From: Pinus tabuliformis
Lineage: Eukaryota > Streptophyta > Pinopsida > Pinales > Pinaceae
DNA: 64,000 bases
Assembly: GCA_031772625.1 (NCBI GenBank)
Contig: CM062818.1
Location: 1,676,436,667 to 1,676,500,666, forward strand
Direction of reading: 5' to 3'
The position numbers were made by a program, and so were the translations under genes. The notes beneath the pieces were generated by a model, which searched no databases, was not told the DNA's origin, and was given only the letters and a program-made list of their open reading frames with translations. This document shows, piece by piece, positions 1-11,182 of this stretch. The first letter of the stretch is position 1. The number at the start of each line of letters is the position of its first letter.

Positions 1-489
1 TCAAAAAGAGGGTAGAGTTTTACAATAAAAAAACTGAATCGTATTGAGATCCTAGGCCTCTCTACTTATACATCTAATCCAATGACTTCCTTAAAATTAG
101 GGAGGCTCCGCTCCCAAACATGAGATAAACTGGTGATTTGACTTTCACTTGCTCAGCTGCCTTCTAGTCCTCATGATTTAGTTTTTGCACTCTGAGCTGA
201 TGGAGGAATATTTGAATGCAGGGGTATTAAATGAGGATGGTTTACCTCATATAATTCCTCTCCCTTGTCCCATTTTATTTTTTACCAAGGTCTTTGCCAA
301 AATTCCTTGCTTTTATCCATTAATCCTACATTAAATGCACATTAGACCACAAAGCAAAATATCCAACTCTAACTCATCTCATAAACAAAATATAATCAAA
401 AGTATGCAATAATTTGTGAGAATAGTTGGTTTGACTAAGCTAGGAGGTGAATTAAGGCCCATATAATTACCCAACCATGATGCTCATCA
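1..489 (-). repeat. Truncated LTR, same family as the solo LTR at 45170-47243
   Basis: This stretch aligns by eye with the last 0.5 kb of the 2.1 kb solo LTR at 45170-47243. Shared landmarks are an AGCTGATGG block near 195, TTAAATGAGG near 228, and a common terminus GCTCATCA. In its own (minus) sense the LTR would begin TGATGAGC at 489. The left part lies outside the window, so it cannot be told whether this is a solo LTR or one end of a full element. No coding sequence is visible. Confidence 0.6.
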
Positions 490-3439
490 TCTCCCTGCAA
501 AATTTGATACTTAGAGCACATTCGATGCTCCCATAAATCAACACGTGGTTCATGACCTTCTAAAGACTAAGATTATGTGTCCTATGAGGAACTACATCTA
601 ATTACCTTCTCTTCGTTCATTGGTCTATGAGGATTGCACTAGCCACCTATACTTTTTGCCTCATCCCAACATATCTCCCTATATTTTTTAGCCTGTGTAG
701 CCTCCAAACCCTTTGGGGCCATATCTTTTGGGGTCACATTTTTTGCTTCCCTACTTACATGTCTCCCATGCTATATTATGCATGTTAAAGGATGACATGT
801 GTTACTCACTAAATGGTACGGTGTGTGACCTAATTTTTCCCACTTGGTCACCCAAAAGTCTGAAGTCTGCATGCCATGTGCCTCATCCTCTTTGGTCCCA
901 CATGTATCATTGATGTCATATTGACATCATCATGTCACTATGTCTCCACATCACCTCTATGAGCCAACCAAAATGAGACATATGTCTTGAAATTGTTTGT
1001 CCATGTTGTCATGGGTATGGATGAATAGGGGTCCTAGTCTTAAGTTTTTTTATTATTTTTCTTTAAAAAGGTTAAAGGATCGAGACAAGATTTTTTTATT
1101 TAGTTGTCAAAAATATTTTTGATTTCCCCCAAGAAATATCTTTGAATATTTCTTATAAGCATCCATTTGAAACTTTCAAGGACAAACCTCCATGGTTATG
1201 TTTATGTGGGGTCCTCCCTCTACTAACCAATGCTCACCACATAATGACCTAGATGCTATGCCCTTTGATCAACCTATCTTCGTGATGTTTTAGTTATTGT
1301 GGTCCATTTGGAATTTTCAGGAAATGAATATCAAGGGTGATGTGGTTGTGGGGGCCTCCCAAACCTGAGCCTCCGCCAATCAAAACTCACTCTACATGCC
1401 ACCTTGTTTAGCCACATCCTATCAATTTCCTTGTCATACCTAGGTTTTTGTGCATAATATCCCTTCCAATATTCTAAGGGAAAAAATATTTTGAGTTGCA
1501 TGTCATCGACGGGGACCTTCATTGACTTGTAACTGTCATGGAAAATGTTGGGGTGATTTTTTGAGTGTGTAATCCTTCTTGAGATTTGATTCATTCCACC
1601 TTTGCATCCATGTGGTTTCCACCTTCATGCTAACTATATTGTGGAGACCTTGGCCTATCCAAACATTGAATTTACCCTTGAATATTTGAGAGGCCATATG
1701 TTTCAATCTAGGAAACCTTTTTAAACTTATATATATTTAGTTGGAAAGATATTTACAAGTTCTATCCATTTGAGAAATGTCCAAGAGTTATTAATATGAT
1801 ATTCTAAACTAAAAATCATTCCAAAGTCTTTTCTCCTTGATCAACCTGCTTCATTGCATGAGTTTTCCCACTTCTTTGACATCAATGTCAACATATTTTT
1901 CATAACTATTGACCTATCAATTTCTTCTTCATATGTTGAAAGATTCATGTATCTCTAATATGATCCAGTAAACTTCCTTTTTTTCTTGTGGAGAATATTT
2001 AGTTAAAATGATTGTTAACGATCACTCTAAATCTCTTCCTTAAGTAGTCAAGAGGTATCTCTTCTTAAAACAACTCATACATGTACAACTAAGCCATATG
2101 AAAAATCATGCGTGTTGGTCTAAGTCTCATCAAGGCTTACATTCATAATAGTGTTGCTCCTCCTCAACACGCACACTTGAACTTAAACACTAGAAAACAT
2201 CTATCTTATGCTTGACTCACATCATTAACTTGCTAATTGATAAATGAAAAAGTAATATAGTCAAAAGTTCTTACATGAAAAATATAGATAGAACCTGACC
2301 AATATATCCCTATTTAAAATAATGCTCCAACATAAAAACTATGACAACATACTATCACTCTCTAACAAAGTCTCCACCTATTATACTTCCAAAACTAATT
2401 GGGGGACTAGGAAATAGGGATGCATCCTTAATGAATCTTGTGTTAAGAGAAAATATTATATGGAAACTAAAAATTCAAGCTAATTAATGGTGGAAATAGC
2501 TGACTCATGAGAATTATATAAGTGGTGAAAGAGGGCCATGCATCATTCATCCTCCTTAAAACAAATGAGGCTCTAAATTGAGGAATTGCTAATAACTTCA
2601 ATTCCTTTCATTAACTCCTAATGGACATGGATTCCAGGAAAGAAAAGACACATTAATATATGGAGAGAGAACACAATGGGAACCCCACACCCGGGATCAA
2701 AATATTTCCTTCTCCCACTACATGAATGGTTAGTCTCTAATTTAAAATTCACCCATTATGAAAATTCAAAAATGGTTTCATGAGGTGGTGGAAAGGATGG
2801 CCTTGGGGCCATATCCTAGATAGGGAAAGTGAAATATGTAAGGAACTCGAATATTCCCTCAATAGATGCACTCTTTATGATGCATTATAACTTAATTATG
2901 AAGGTTTTGGAAGTGATGTTTTTACTATAAAATAACGATATGAGTCTTTGATTTCCCAAAAGTAAGTCCTTCAAAGTCCTAGTTGTGGGTTAACATCAGG
3001 AATATTTATTGTCTTCCTAAAATTAATATATTATGTTGTAAATTAGCCCACAAAACAATTCTTACAACTAAAACCTTTTCAAAAGAGGAATAATAGGTTA
3101 ATGTTGATGTATCCTCTACAAACATGTCCAACAAACAATAAATAATTTATTCTGTGAACGCCACTTATGTATCTCAATTTTGACTTGACAATCGTGGATC
3201 AACCACTATGCCCTCGATTACCTCATTCACTTGAAACTAGATCCTAGATGTCGCTAACCCTATTTCCATGGGAAAAACTCAAGGTGTTGTGACTAAAATC
3301 ATGAGGGTTCAATCCTCTAGGATTACGTGTGTTGGTGGGGCCACCTTCTAATTCAAGTTTCATGCCTCCAATTGGTCCACCACTCTGGTTGTATTGCACC
3401 TCCTCTTACACTATGTCCTAGAGGTACGTCTCCCCAAAT
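490..3439. repeat. Duplicated block, copy A
   Basis: Non-coding repeat copy A. It closely matches copy C (35715-38650) along its length: the segment near 575-680 pairs with 35760-35870, the one near 2060-2100 with 37260-37300, and the one near 2395-2450 with 37575-37640. It is also more distantly similar to copies B and D, so A-B and C-D each look like two tandem units of about 2.9 kb. Small ORFs inside it are not conserved between copies and are not called. The only coding trace is a LINE zinc-binding relic near 2975-3190, listed separately. Confidence 0.6.
2975..3190 (+). pseudogene. Relic of a LINE reverse-transcriptase zinc-binding (zf-RVT) domain, copy A
   Basis: The plus-strand sequence corresponds to the better preserved relic at 38173-38390 in copy C. 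The conserved core there reads like the plant zf-RVT module that follows LINE reverse transcriptase: a 'PKINIFCWKLAH' core, then 'LFKRGI', then a Cys-poor remnant. In copy A it is more damaged by stops. It shows that the duplicated block carried part of a LINE before it was copied. Confidence 0.45.
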
Positions 3440-6172
3440 AAAATACATGTAACCCATTAAAATATCACCAAGGATTCTAGCGTTATGGGGACTAATATTA
3501 CATGTCCTATGGGGAAATCCACCTAAATTATGACTTGCACATTTTCCATTAGTCCATGTGGATTTCCCTAGCCACCTATACTACCCACTTCATCGTAGCA
3601 TATCTCACCATATTATTTCTCCCGTGCACCCTCGAAATCATGGGGGGTCATATCTTCTAAGATAATGTGTTTTTCCTGCCTTGTTGACGTGCATCCCATG
3701 TTATCTTACATGTTTTCATGGATTCCATGTGTCACTCAGTAAGTGGTGCCATGTCTCATATATTTTTCACCCACTTGGCCATGGAAAAGTACCAAATCTT
3801 CATGTCATGTGTCAATACTCATTAGTGCCACATGCCCCACATTGAGATCATCATGCCACTATGTCTCCATGTCACCTCTATGAGCCATCCGAAATCAACC
3901 ATTTTATTCTATTGGTTGCTCTAAGTTGTCATGGGTATGGAGGAAGATGGGTCTTAGTCTTATGATTTTTTATAATTTTTCTTTATAAAAGCTAAATGAT
4001 TGAGACAAGATTTTGTTATAGATGTGAAAAATATTTCTTGTTCCCCCAAGCCATCTCCCTAAATATTTCTTATGGGGATCCCTTTGAAAATTTTGGGGAA
4101 AAATCTCCATCATGATGTGTTTGTGGGGTCCTTCCTCTATGAACCAATGCTCACCATGCAACCACTTGGATCCCATGTCCTTTGAACACAATATCATCCT
4201 GAGGTTTTTGGTCCTGCACTTCATTTGGAATTCACAGGAAATGAATCTTCATGGTGATGTGTCTATGGGGTCCCCTAGACCTGAGCGTCCACCAGTCAAA
4301 ACTCACTCTGTATGACACGTTGTTTAGCAATGGCCTACCAACTTTTTTTCATCCCTCTGCTTCTATGCATGAACTCCCTTCCAATATTTTGAGGAAAAAA
4401 ACCTTTGGGGTTGCACGTGATAGGTGGGGACCTTGAGTGACTTGTAAATGGCATGGAACCTATTGGGGTAATGTTTTGAGTGCATAACCTTTCTTGAGAT
4501 TTTGATTCATGAAACCTTCACACCCATGTGGTTTTCACCTTCATGATAACTACGCTATGGGGGCCTTGGCCCAACCCAACTTTAAGTGTATAATTGAATA
4601 TTTGAGAGACCATATCTTTCAATCTAGGAAGCCTTTTTCAAAATTCAATATATTTAGTTGAAATATATTTCTATGTTTTGATTGCATAACCTTTCTTGAG
4701 ATTTTGATTCATGAAACCTTCACACCCATATGGTTTTCACCTTCATGATGACTATGTTGTGGGGCCCTTGGCCCAACCCAACTTTTACTATATTATTGAA
4801 TATTTGCGAGACCATATCTTTCAATCTAGGAAGCCTTTTTCAAAATTCAATATATTTAGTTGGAAATATATTTAAAGATTCTATCCATCTAAGAAATTTT
4901 CAAGAGTTATTAATACAATCTTCTAAGCTCTAGATGGATCCAAAGTATCTACTTCTTCATTAACCTACTTCACGACTTGATATTTGCCACTCCTTTGACA
5001 TCAATGCCAACATATTTTTGATAACTATGGACCTTTCAATTGCTTCATCATATGATGAAAGGTTAAGGTATCTCTAATATGATCTATATACATGCAACCC
5101 ATTAGTATCTCTTCCTCAAGTATTCAAGGGGGATCTCATACGAAAACAACTCATACATGTACAACTAAGCCAGAAGAAAACTCATACATGTTGCTCTAAC
5201 TATTAGTTAGGCTCACATTCATAATAGTGTTGCTCCTCCTAAACAGGTGCCATGTAAACTTAAACACCATCAAATATCTATCTTATGCATGACTCACATC
5301 ATCAACTTTTCAATTGATAAATGAAAAAGTACACCACTAAAAAAATTTTGCATGAAAAATATAGATGGACTCTCACGAATGCATTCTGATTAAAACTAAT
5401 TCTCCCATATACAAACTATATATTATTGAATATTCTCACTCACCAATATACTCTCCACCTATGATACTTGACAAAAACCTAACCGCAACAAACTCAAACA
5501 ATCATTACAATATCCTAGACATCAGTAGAAATATTACCAACATCATCAATTAACTTAATTCTATCATATATATTTCAACTTTTTTTCCTACAACACACAT
5601 TTTTAGAATTTCTCTACAAATAGAAGTAGCCCCATCTCTAGCATACTCTGTGGATAGCCACTTACTATAGAGCATCTATCATGAACTTTCTTCAACCAAT
5701 CACACTAATATTATCACAGGGAAACTACATATCAATAATATATAACTCATGAGTCGAGCAACATTAACAACACCATCAACCTCTCACTTGCACACTATGA
5801 TACCAATATAAAATTGATACCAATTGATGATACTAATTATTAATTAATACCATTGTTAGAAATTATTAATTTAGTATTTTGATCATGTGTTTATTCTCTT
5901 TTAGTGGCGCTAGGAGTTTGCAAACAATCACCTTTTGTTGCATTGTCTTATCTTTTCGCCAATATATGATCTCTTATCAAATATATTCCCAATTCTTAAT
6001 GAAAATAATACCTGTAAACATATTTGGCATGAGACAAGTAAAGTATAATAAAAAATATATTAGCATCAACTATGGTCTATAAACACTAACTCAGTTTCGC
6101 ATTCTTGATCATGCACTTTGTCGGCAACAACATATAACCTTAGATACAATTGAAATCAACCCACTACCATTG
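3440..6172. repeat. Duplicated block, copy B, left part
   Basis: This is the counterpart of copy D (38651-39753 and 50904-52395). It starts in the shared ACCCATTAAAATATCACC segment and ends at the insertion point of the LTR element at 6173. The 5' flank CATTG (6168-6172) is the target duplication of that element. An internal near-duplicate stretch (about 4460-4620 against 4675-4860) lies within it. No supported gene is present. Confidence 0.6.
6168..6172. repeat. Target-site duplication (left) of the RT-less LTR element
   Basis: CATTG directly abuts the LTR start and is repeated at 13959-13963. The uninterrupted relative at 52396 in copy D continues into the same CCACAYTATTC sequence found after 13963, which supports a simple insertion. 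Confidence 0.85.
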
Positions 6173-7210
6173 TGTTATCGAGAAAACTAGTGTCTATGCA
6201 GAACTGCTAGTCCCACTAAGGGTGATAGCTACCTTAGAAACAAACACACTTAAAACTACTGTCGTTTTCCTTTATGAAAAATAGATGAGAGGAGAATAAA
6301 GGAGACCAACCTCAGTCTTGCGCTTGGTTCCTTGTTTGATTCCTCTCCCTTCTGATAGTCCTTTGCTACTTGCTTCCTTGTATACCCAGCTTCAAAGAGC
6401 ACCTGTAGAATCAAAGCAGCATAACACTATATGAGAACATGGATCTATTATCATAAACAATATAGGACCAGATGTATATTAACCACACAAATGCATACAA
6501 CATCAATCACACAAGAATGTGGAGGAAAACTTGAATAGCTTTATTAATAATCAAGAAAGAGCAAAGAGGATTACAACCAATTGTTCTAACCCAGCATCAT
6601 CCTGTCAACAAGAAGCCCTTCTTCACCTCATGAAAATCTTAGATCACCCAACACTATGATGTAGCACCAAGAAACTAGCAGCACTTCCTTACAAGATACA
6701 AAATTCCAGCCTCTGGATCTTTGGGATGAGGATCCATATATAGATGTTTGCAAGGGGGGTGAGTCAGCTTTTGAGATTTGATTAGTGTCATCTCTCTAAT
6801 AGTTCTTGAATCCACTTGGAGATTGATGATCTCCTAATCATCCCTGGGCGAATGCAAAGAGGCAAGTGTCATAGGAGAAGTTTCTAGAAGATTCTTTGCT
6901 TCTCCACCTTGCAGATTGACCCTACCATTTGTCCACTCTCACCCATCGCACCCCATAGAATGGCTTTTCAACATGCATCGCACCCACTGAGTGTACTTAG
7001 GTGGGATGCAGCGCACTTTGACCATGGAGCAGGTCAAATGGTCTAGTTTTGACCAATTCTGAGTAGTTTTTCATGGAGAACTTCTGGGAGAAGATGTAAT
7101 TAGTTGACCTTGTTCTTTTAGGGGTCGGAACAACACTTTTAGGGACTTAAGAGCCCTTGGTTTATGGACATTTATGATTGGGGTTACAGTGCCCAAAAAT
7201 TTCTATAACA
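6173..7210 (-). repeat. 3' LTR of RT-less element copy 1
   Basis: It begins TGTTATCGAG and ends CTATAACA on the plus strand, so in element sense it reads TGTTATAG to GATAACA. It is nearly identical to 12920-13958. Its length is 1038 bp. Confidence 0.9.
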
Positions 7211-7225
7211 GTTGCCCCCTAAAGC
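7211..7225 (-). other. Polypurine tract of RT-less element copy 1
   Basis: In element sense this reads GCTTTAGGGGGCAAC and lies directly against the 3' LTR. Its position and purine content fit the plus-strand primer site of an LTR element. Confidence 0.7.
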
Positions 7226-9610
7226 ATGAGGTCATTAATTTGTTGATGTCGGGTGAAATGCTTTATCATGAGGATCTGAAGTTCTTTCAAGCTGGAAGGA
7301 GACCTGTAATAAGATACAATACAATACATTATCTTCATAATATTTTCATGATCTAGCTAAGGCGGGCATTCCCATGCTCAGCTTTATAAATTCATTTTTA
7401 TGTACATGAGACAGACAATCGTCTGAGTGTAGACTGATGATTCCGGTAGAGCCATCATCCCTTAGATTAGATGATTATCTATGCAGCAATGATGTACATT
7501 TGATGCCTTTATTTTTCCTGAATGTATATATCATAGCCCAGATGGATGAAACTAGATCCGGGGTCTTCAATCTCGTTCGATCTTCATTCAAAGTACAAGT
7601 CGATCCATGTGAGAGTTATTCTAGAGTCGAACATGGAAAGACATCACCTGATTACCAGCCAATGATGTAAGCTGTTAACAGGTGCGAGGGGAATCACCAA
7701 TAATGATGATGACCCTCAAGGTACTTCAGTACAATTCACGTGGTGTGAATAACGGACTTGGCGTCGAACACCATGCAAAATATTTTGGTCGAAGGCCATT
7801 GATGTAAACCTGTCGCCGGAAGTGGGAAACTTGCCACTGAGGCATGCAAGCTTCAAAATACTGAAAGGATTGTTCCTAGATCAACTTCTTAGATAATGAG
7901 CTGATGTTGACAAGAAGAGATTCGTGACAGGAGGGCCTTAGGGAATCCCACATCAATGACACGAAACGGAGCAAATGATTTTAATGGAGGTGAAAACGAT
8001 CTGGTGATAAGGGTTCAGGGTGGCGGTCATGAAAGAATGGAGCGTAAATGTATTGCAGTGGGTGAGACACAGGTGAATTCTCTGAGCGACTTCTCTTGAA
8101 CATATCGGCAACACTGACATGATGGATTGGTAGAATTAACCCCAAATATGGATGTTTTGATGGAACCATGGTGATGTTATCAGTGAATGGAACAACCCAA
8201 CTCGACTCGGATGCAGAGTGAAAGTGTCATGTTCAAGAGCGACTTGCTACCAAAAACGTTTCTTCAAGTTTTCTTCCCAATTTCTCCCCAGTCATTGCTG
8301 ACTAGTACCTCTTTATTTTTTTCAAGCTTGAGGAGGATAACATATGCTTGTTCTATAATTCGCCCTTCGGGCCAACCCATCGCTATGTTTTAACGAGCCT
8401 AGCGATAGTGAAACTTGTTCTTGTCTGTTATGGACACGTTTGTCGCTATTAGGTTTTAACGAGTTTAACGACAAAGATAACTTGGTCCCTTTCAATTTTA
8501 GAGAGTCTGAAAAGGGATGTAAAGGAAACTCCAAAAATCCTTTTTCGTCACATAATCCCTTGAGTCCGAAAAAGTATAAAACAATACAAAAGGGATGAAT
8601 TTTTGGTATTTTTAATGAGCCAAACAAAACAAGTGCTCGATCTTTTTGTGTAATAATCCCTCAAGTCCAAAAAGATTAAAATCTAAAGGAGGGATAGCAC
8701 TTCCGGTCCCTTTAACGAGCTGGAGAGGCCAATGGCTCAGCAATATTTTCATATTTTACGAGTCAGTTGAAAAGAGCTTAAAGGAGACTCGTTTTTTGAG
8801 GAACGAGTGATAGATTCGGGTAGCAATCGATTCCAGGTAAGGTTTAGAATTTTCCAATCATGGCAGTGTTACAAGGATGGCTAACAGGATCACTCTTCGT
8901 AGCTGTTCCTCAAAAGGGGTAAACAATCACATGGAGGTGAATGATCGGCCAATACAGAGTGGAGGTGATGATGAGAACACAACCAAGGCTTCGAAGGCTG
9001 AAGTACTACATTCACAACATTTATTTACCATAATTTAGTTTATTTTTTATTTTAAAATGAGCTTAAACTTTGGAGGAACATTTTATCATTGCTTATGTTT
9101 ATTTTTTAACGAGCTTGAATTTCGTGTTAAAATTGCTCGATCCAGTCGTATAATAAGGATGTCTCATATAAAACGACATTTTTTCAAAGCTTTGCCTCAC
9201 ATCCTTTCTTTATGCAAGTTAGGAAACGACCAATCCTACAAGTTTAAAGGGTTAGAGGACTTACAAATTTAAAAAATAAATGGTCGCTCTTCGCTTGCAT
9301 GCCAAAAGGTTTGCATGCCCCTAGGTATAGTGAAAAATTTCCAGGTTCCCAAAGATTGTTCTATCTTTATCATAGACAAAACACTTCCTCGACGATGCCT
9401 ACCGAAATAGACAAAGATGAGTGGCGCAGATGCCTCCACTCGCATAACTTTGATGAGGGAATCTTATTGCAGCCTAATCCCATTTTCCGAAACAGACAGG
9501 TGTGTCAGACTAGTCATATATCCTCCGCGGAAACCTACCCTATACCTAAGGTTTTCCTGCCGAAGTAGACCAGGGTGCATGCCCCCTGGGTTTTAGCCAT
9601 ATCCTCCGAA
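7226..9610 (-). other. 3' non-coding region of RT-less element copy 1
   Basis: The 2.4 kb lies between the gag-protease stop and the PPT. Short ORFs occur in all frames, but none shows RT, integrase or any other recognisable domain. The striking content is the hairpin cluster at 8379-8808. Near the gag stop there are GCATGC-centred inverted repeats (about 9296-9326, and CCAGGG with CCCTGG near 9571-9590). I see no gene here. Confidence 0.6.
8379..8808 (-). repeat. Array of short hairpins with a 100 bp period
   Basis: Inverted repeats seen directly (left arm/right arm): 8379-8385/8400-8406, 8439-8445/8469-8475, 8487-8494/8508-8516, 8540-8547/8567-8574, 8617-8620/8635-8638, 8640-8648/8668-8676, 8717-8720/8735-8738, 8746-8751/8768-8773 and 8787-8793/8802-8808. 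Two alternating types recur. Type I has a pyrimidine-rich arm like CTTTTTCG, and in element sense its loop carries GACTC or GACTT at or near its start. Type II is GAGC, 14 nt, GCTC. Successive type I arms (8540, 8640) and type II arms (8617, 8717) are exactly 100 bp apart, while the sequence between them has diverged. The same two types occur in the element leader. Confidence 0.7.
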
Positions 9611-11182
9611 TCACTCGCGCTCATCAGGAGGATGGACTGGGGATTGATGAGACATTCCTTGCGTGAAAAGACCATTCAGGGTTGGTATATGACTATTTTC
9701 TCTGTGTGAACCGGGAAATGAAAGTTGGTCTACGAGCTTGACCACCCTTCCTTCATGCGGAAAACACATTACTCTAAAGAGTGAGGAGACAATGGCTCCC
9801 ATGCAATAAATATAGTCTCGTCCAAGGAGTAGATTATAATCCAGGGGTCCTTGGACTACCATTACGTTCATGTGAACGGTTTTCCATCTCAATGTTATGG
9901 GCACATTAGGAAGGATCCCTAACGGTCGACTGGTTCCTTTGTCAAAGCCTGTTAGATTTCTCATCTCAGGCAGAAGTGATGGCGAACCAAGCACTTTCCA
10001 AGAAGTTGAGGAAATGATACTCACAGAAGCCCCTTCATCTATGATGGTACCTGCCATGACCATTCTATATATTTGAGCAATGATTTGAAATGGTACACTA
10101 GCCAATAAACGGGGTCTACCTAGTAGATTCCAGTCAAAGGAAACAACCAGGTTTCTTTGAGGTGGGACCGAATAGACGACCTGATATGACTTAGACGAAC
10201 TTCCTTCCTGCGGTAAAGGAACGGGTAGATTGCCCCCATGTTCATCGAAGTCTATGCATATGAAAAGAATTTGGACAGTGTCATCCTTGTTCTCTTCGGT
10301 GACTGTATCATCTAAAGATAGATCCTCTGAAGGCAAGACCAGGTCAACTGCCGCCTCGACCTTTTGACTTTCGTCTGGTGTGGATTCAGATGGTTTATCT
10401 TCAATGATAGGTGCTTCGGCTGACCACAAGGGCATGTCAGCCGTATTTTCAACTAGTGATGGACTCGGCAAGAGTTTCTTATATCTAGGAGGAAGCCGTA
10501 ATGGTGAAACCGGACGGTTGTCCAAAACTCTTTTAGCCTCGTCTAAGAAGGCACAACGGTGGACGACGTGATTGCCTTCACACAGTTTACAAGGAAAATT
10601 ACATTTTCCTTTTTGTCCAGGGGCTTCACTTTCACTAGTTGATGGTGTACTTTCAACATGATCATCAGAGGTTGATGACACTGGGTTGTGCAAACGAGGA
10701 GACTAGTCCCTCAAGATCCGAGGGATGTAGGGACAATCTCGGTGATAGTGGTCTCCATTGCAAATGACACATGGCGATTTAGGCCTGGTCGGTGCAGTGT
10801 GTGGATTTTCACTAGATGATGTTTGGCTCCCCTTTTTTGCTTTTGGCTCCTTCTTCTTCTTTTCTTTCTTCTTCTTCTCATTCTTCTTCTCAATTACTTG
10901 ATTTTTGGCTTTACCAGCTTCATCAAGAGAAGAGGAAGGAGGAGAGGAAGAATTAGATGAAGTAGAAGCTTGGGGGGTGGCTCTGGCATCATTTAGTTGT
11001 TGATTCGACTGCTCAGGAGTTACAGTATTCTGAACGACAGAAGTTGAGAAAAGCCATATGGGCAAACCAATCGTCAATCCAGGAAGTGACAATGTGGCCA
11101 TGTGGGGTGCACCAACATCTCCCCAAGAGGAGAAGGGACTAGGATTTCCTCCAAGAGGAACCCCTTGGTTAGTGGACTCCAT
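9611..11182 (-). pseudogene. gag-protease-like polyprotein of RT-less LTR element (one in-frame stop)
   Basis: A single 523-codon frame is broken only by a TAG at 10703-10705. The ATG at 11182 is chosen because it matches the start in copy 2 (63533). The N-terminal 50 residues (SSWGDVGAPHMATLSLPG and on) are almost identical in both copies. A Ser/Pro-rich stretch and a Lys-rich stretch follow, then two short zinc knuckles, CVICNGDHYHRDC and CKLCEGNHVVHRC. Both have spacing CX2CX3HX4C, one residue shorter than the usual knuckle. The C-terminal third looks like a retropepsin-type fold: 'IIDEGASVSIIS' at the active-site position, then 'LLLGRDYI'. The motif reads DEGA rather than D(S/T)GA, so catalytic competence is doubtful or unusual. 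Zinc knuckles suggest RNA binding in a capsid-like particle. No pol follows. Identification as gag-PR is fairly sure; activity is inference. Confidence 0.75.

Noticed and set aside
8322..8627. 101-codon minus-strand ORF in the 3' region of RT-less element copy 1
   Set aside because: It lies across the hairpin array; its repeated 'SLSLxSLK' composition comes from the repeats. No domain.
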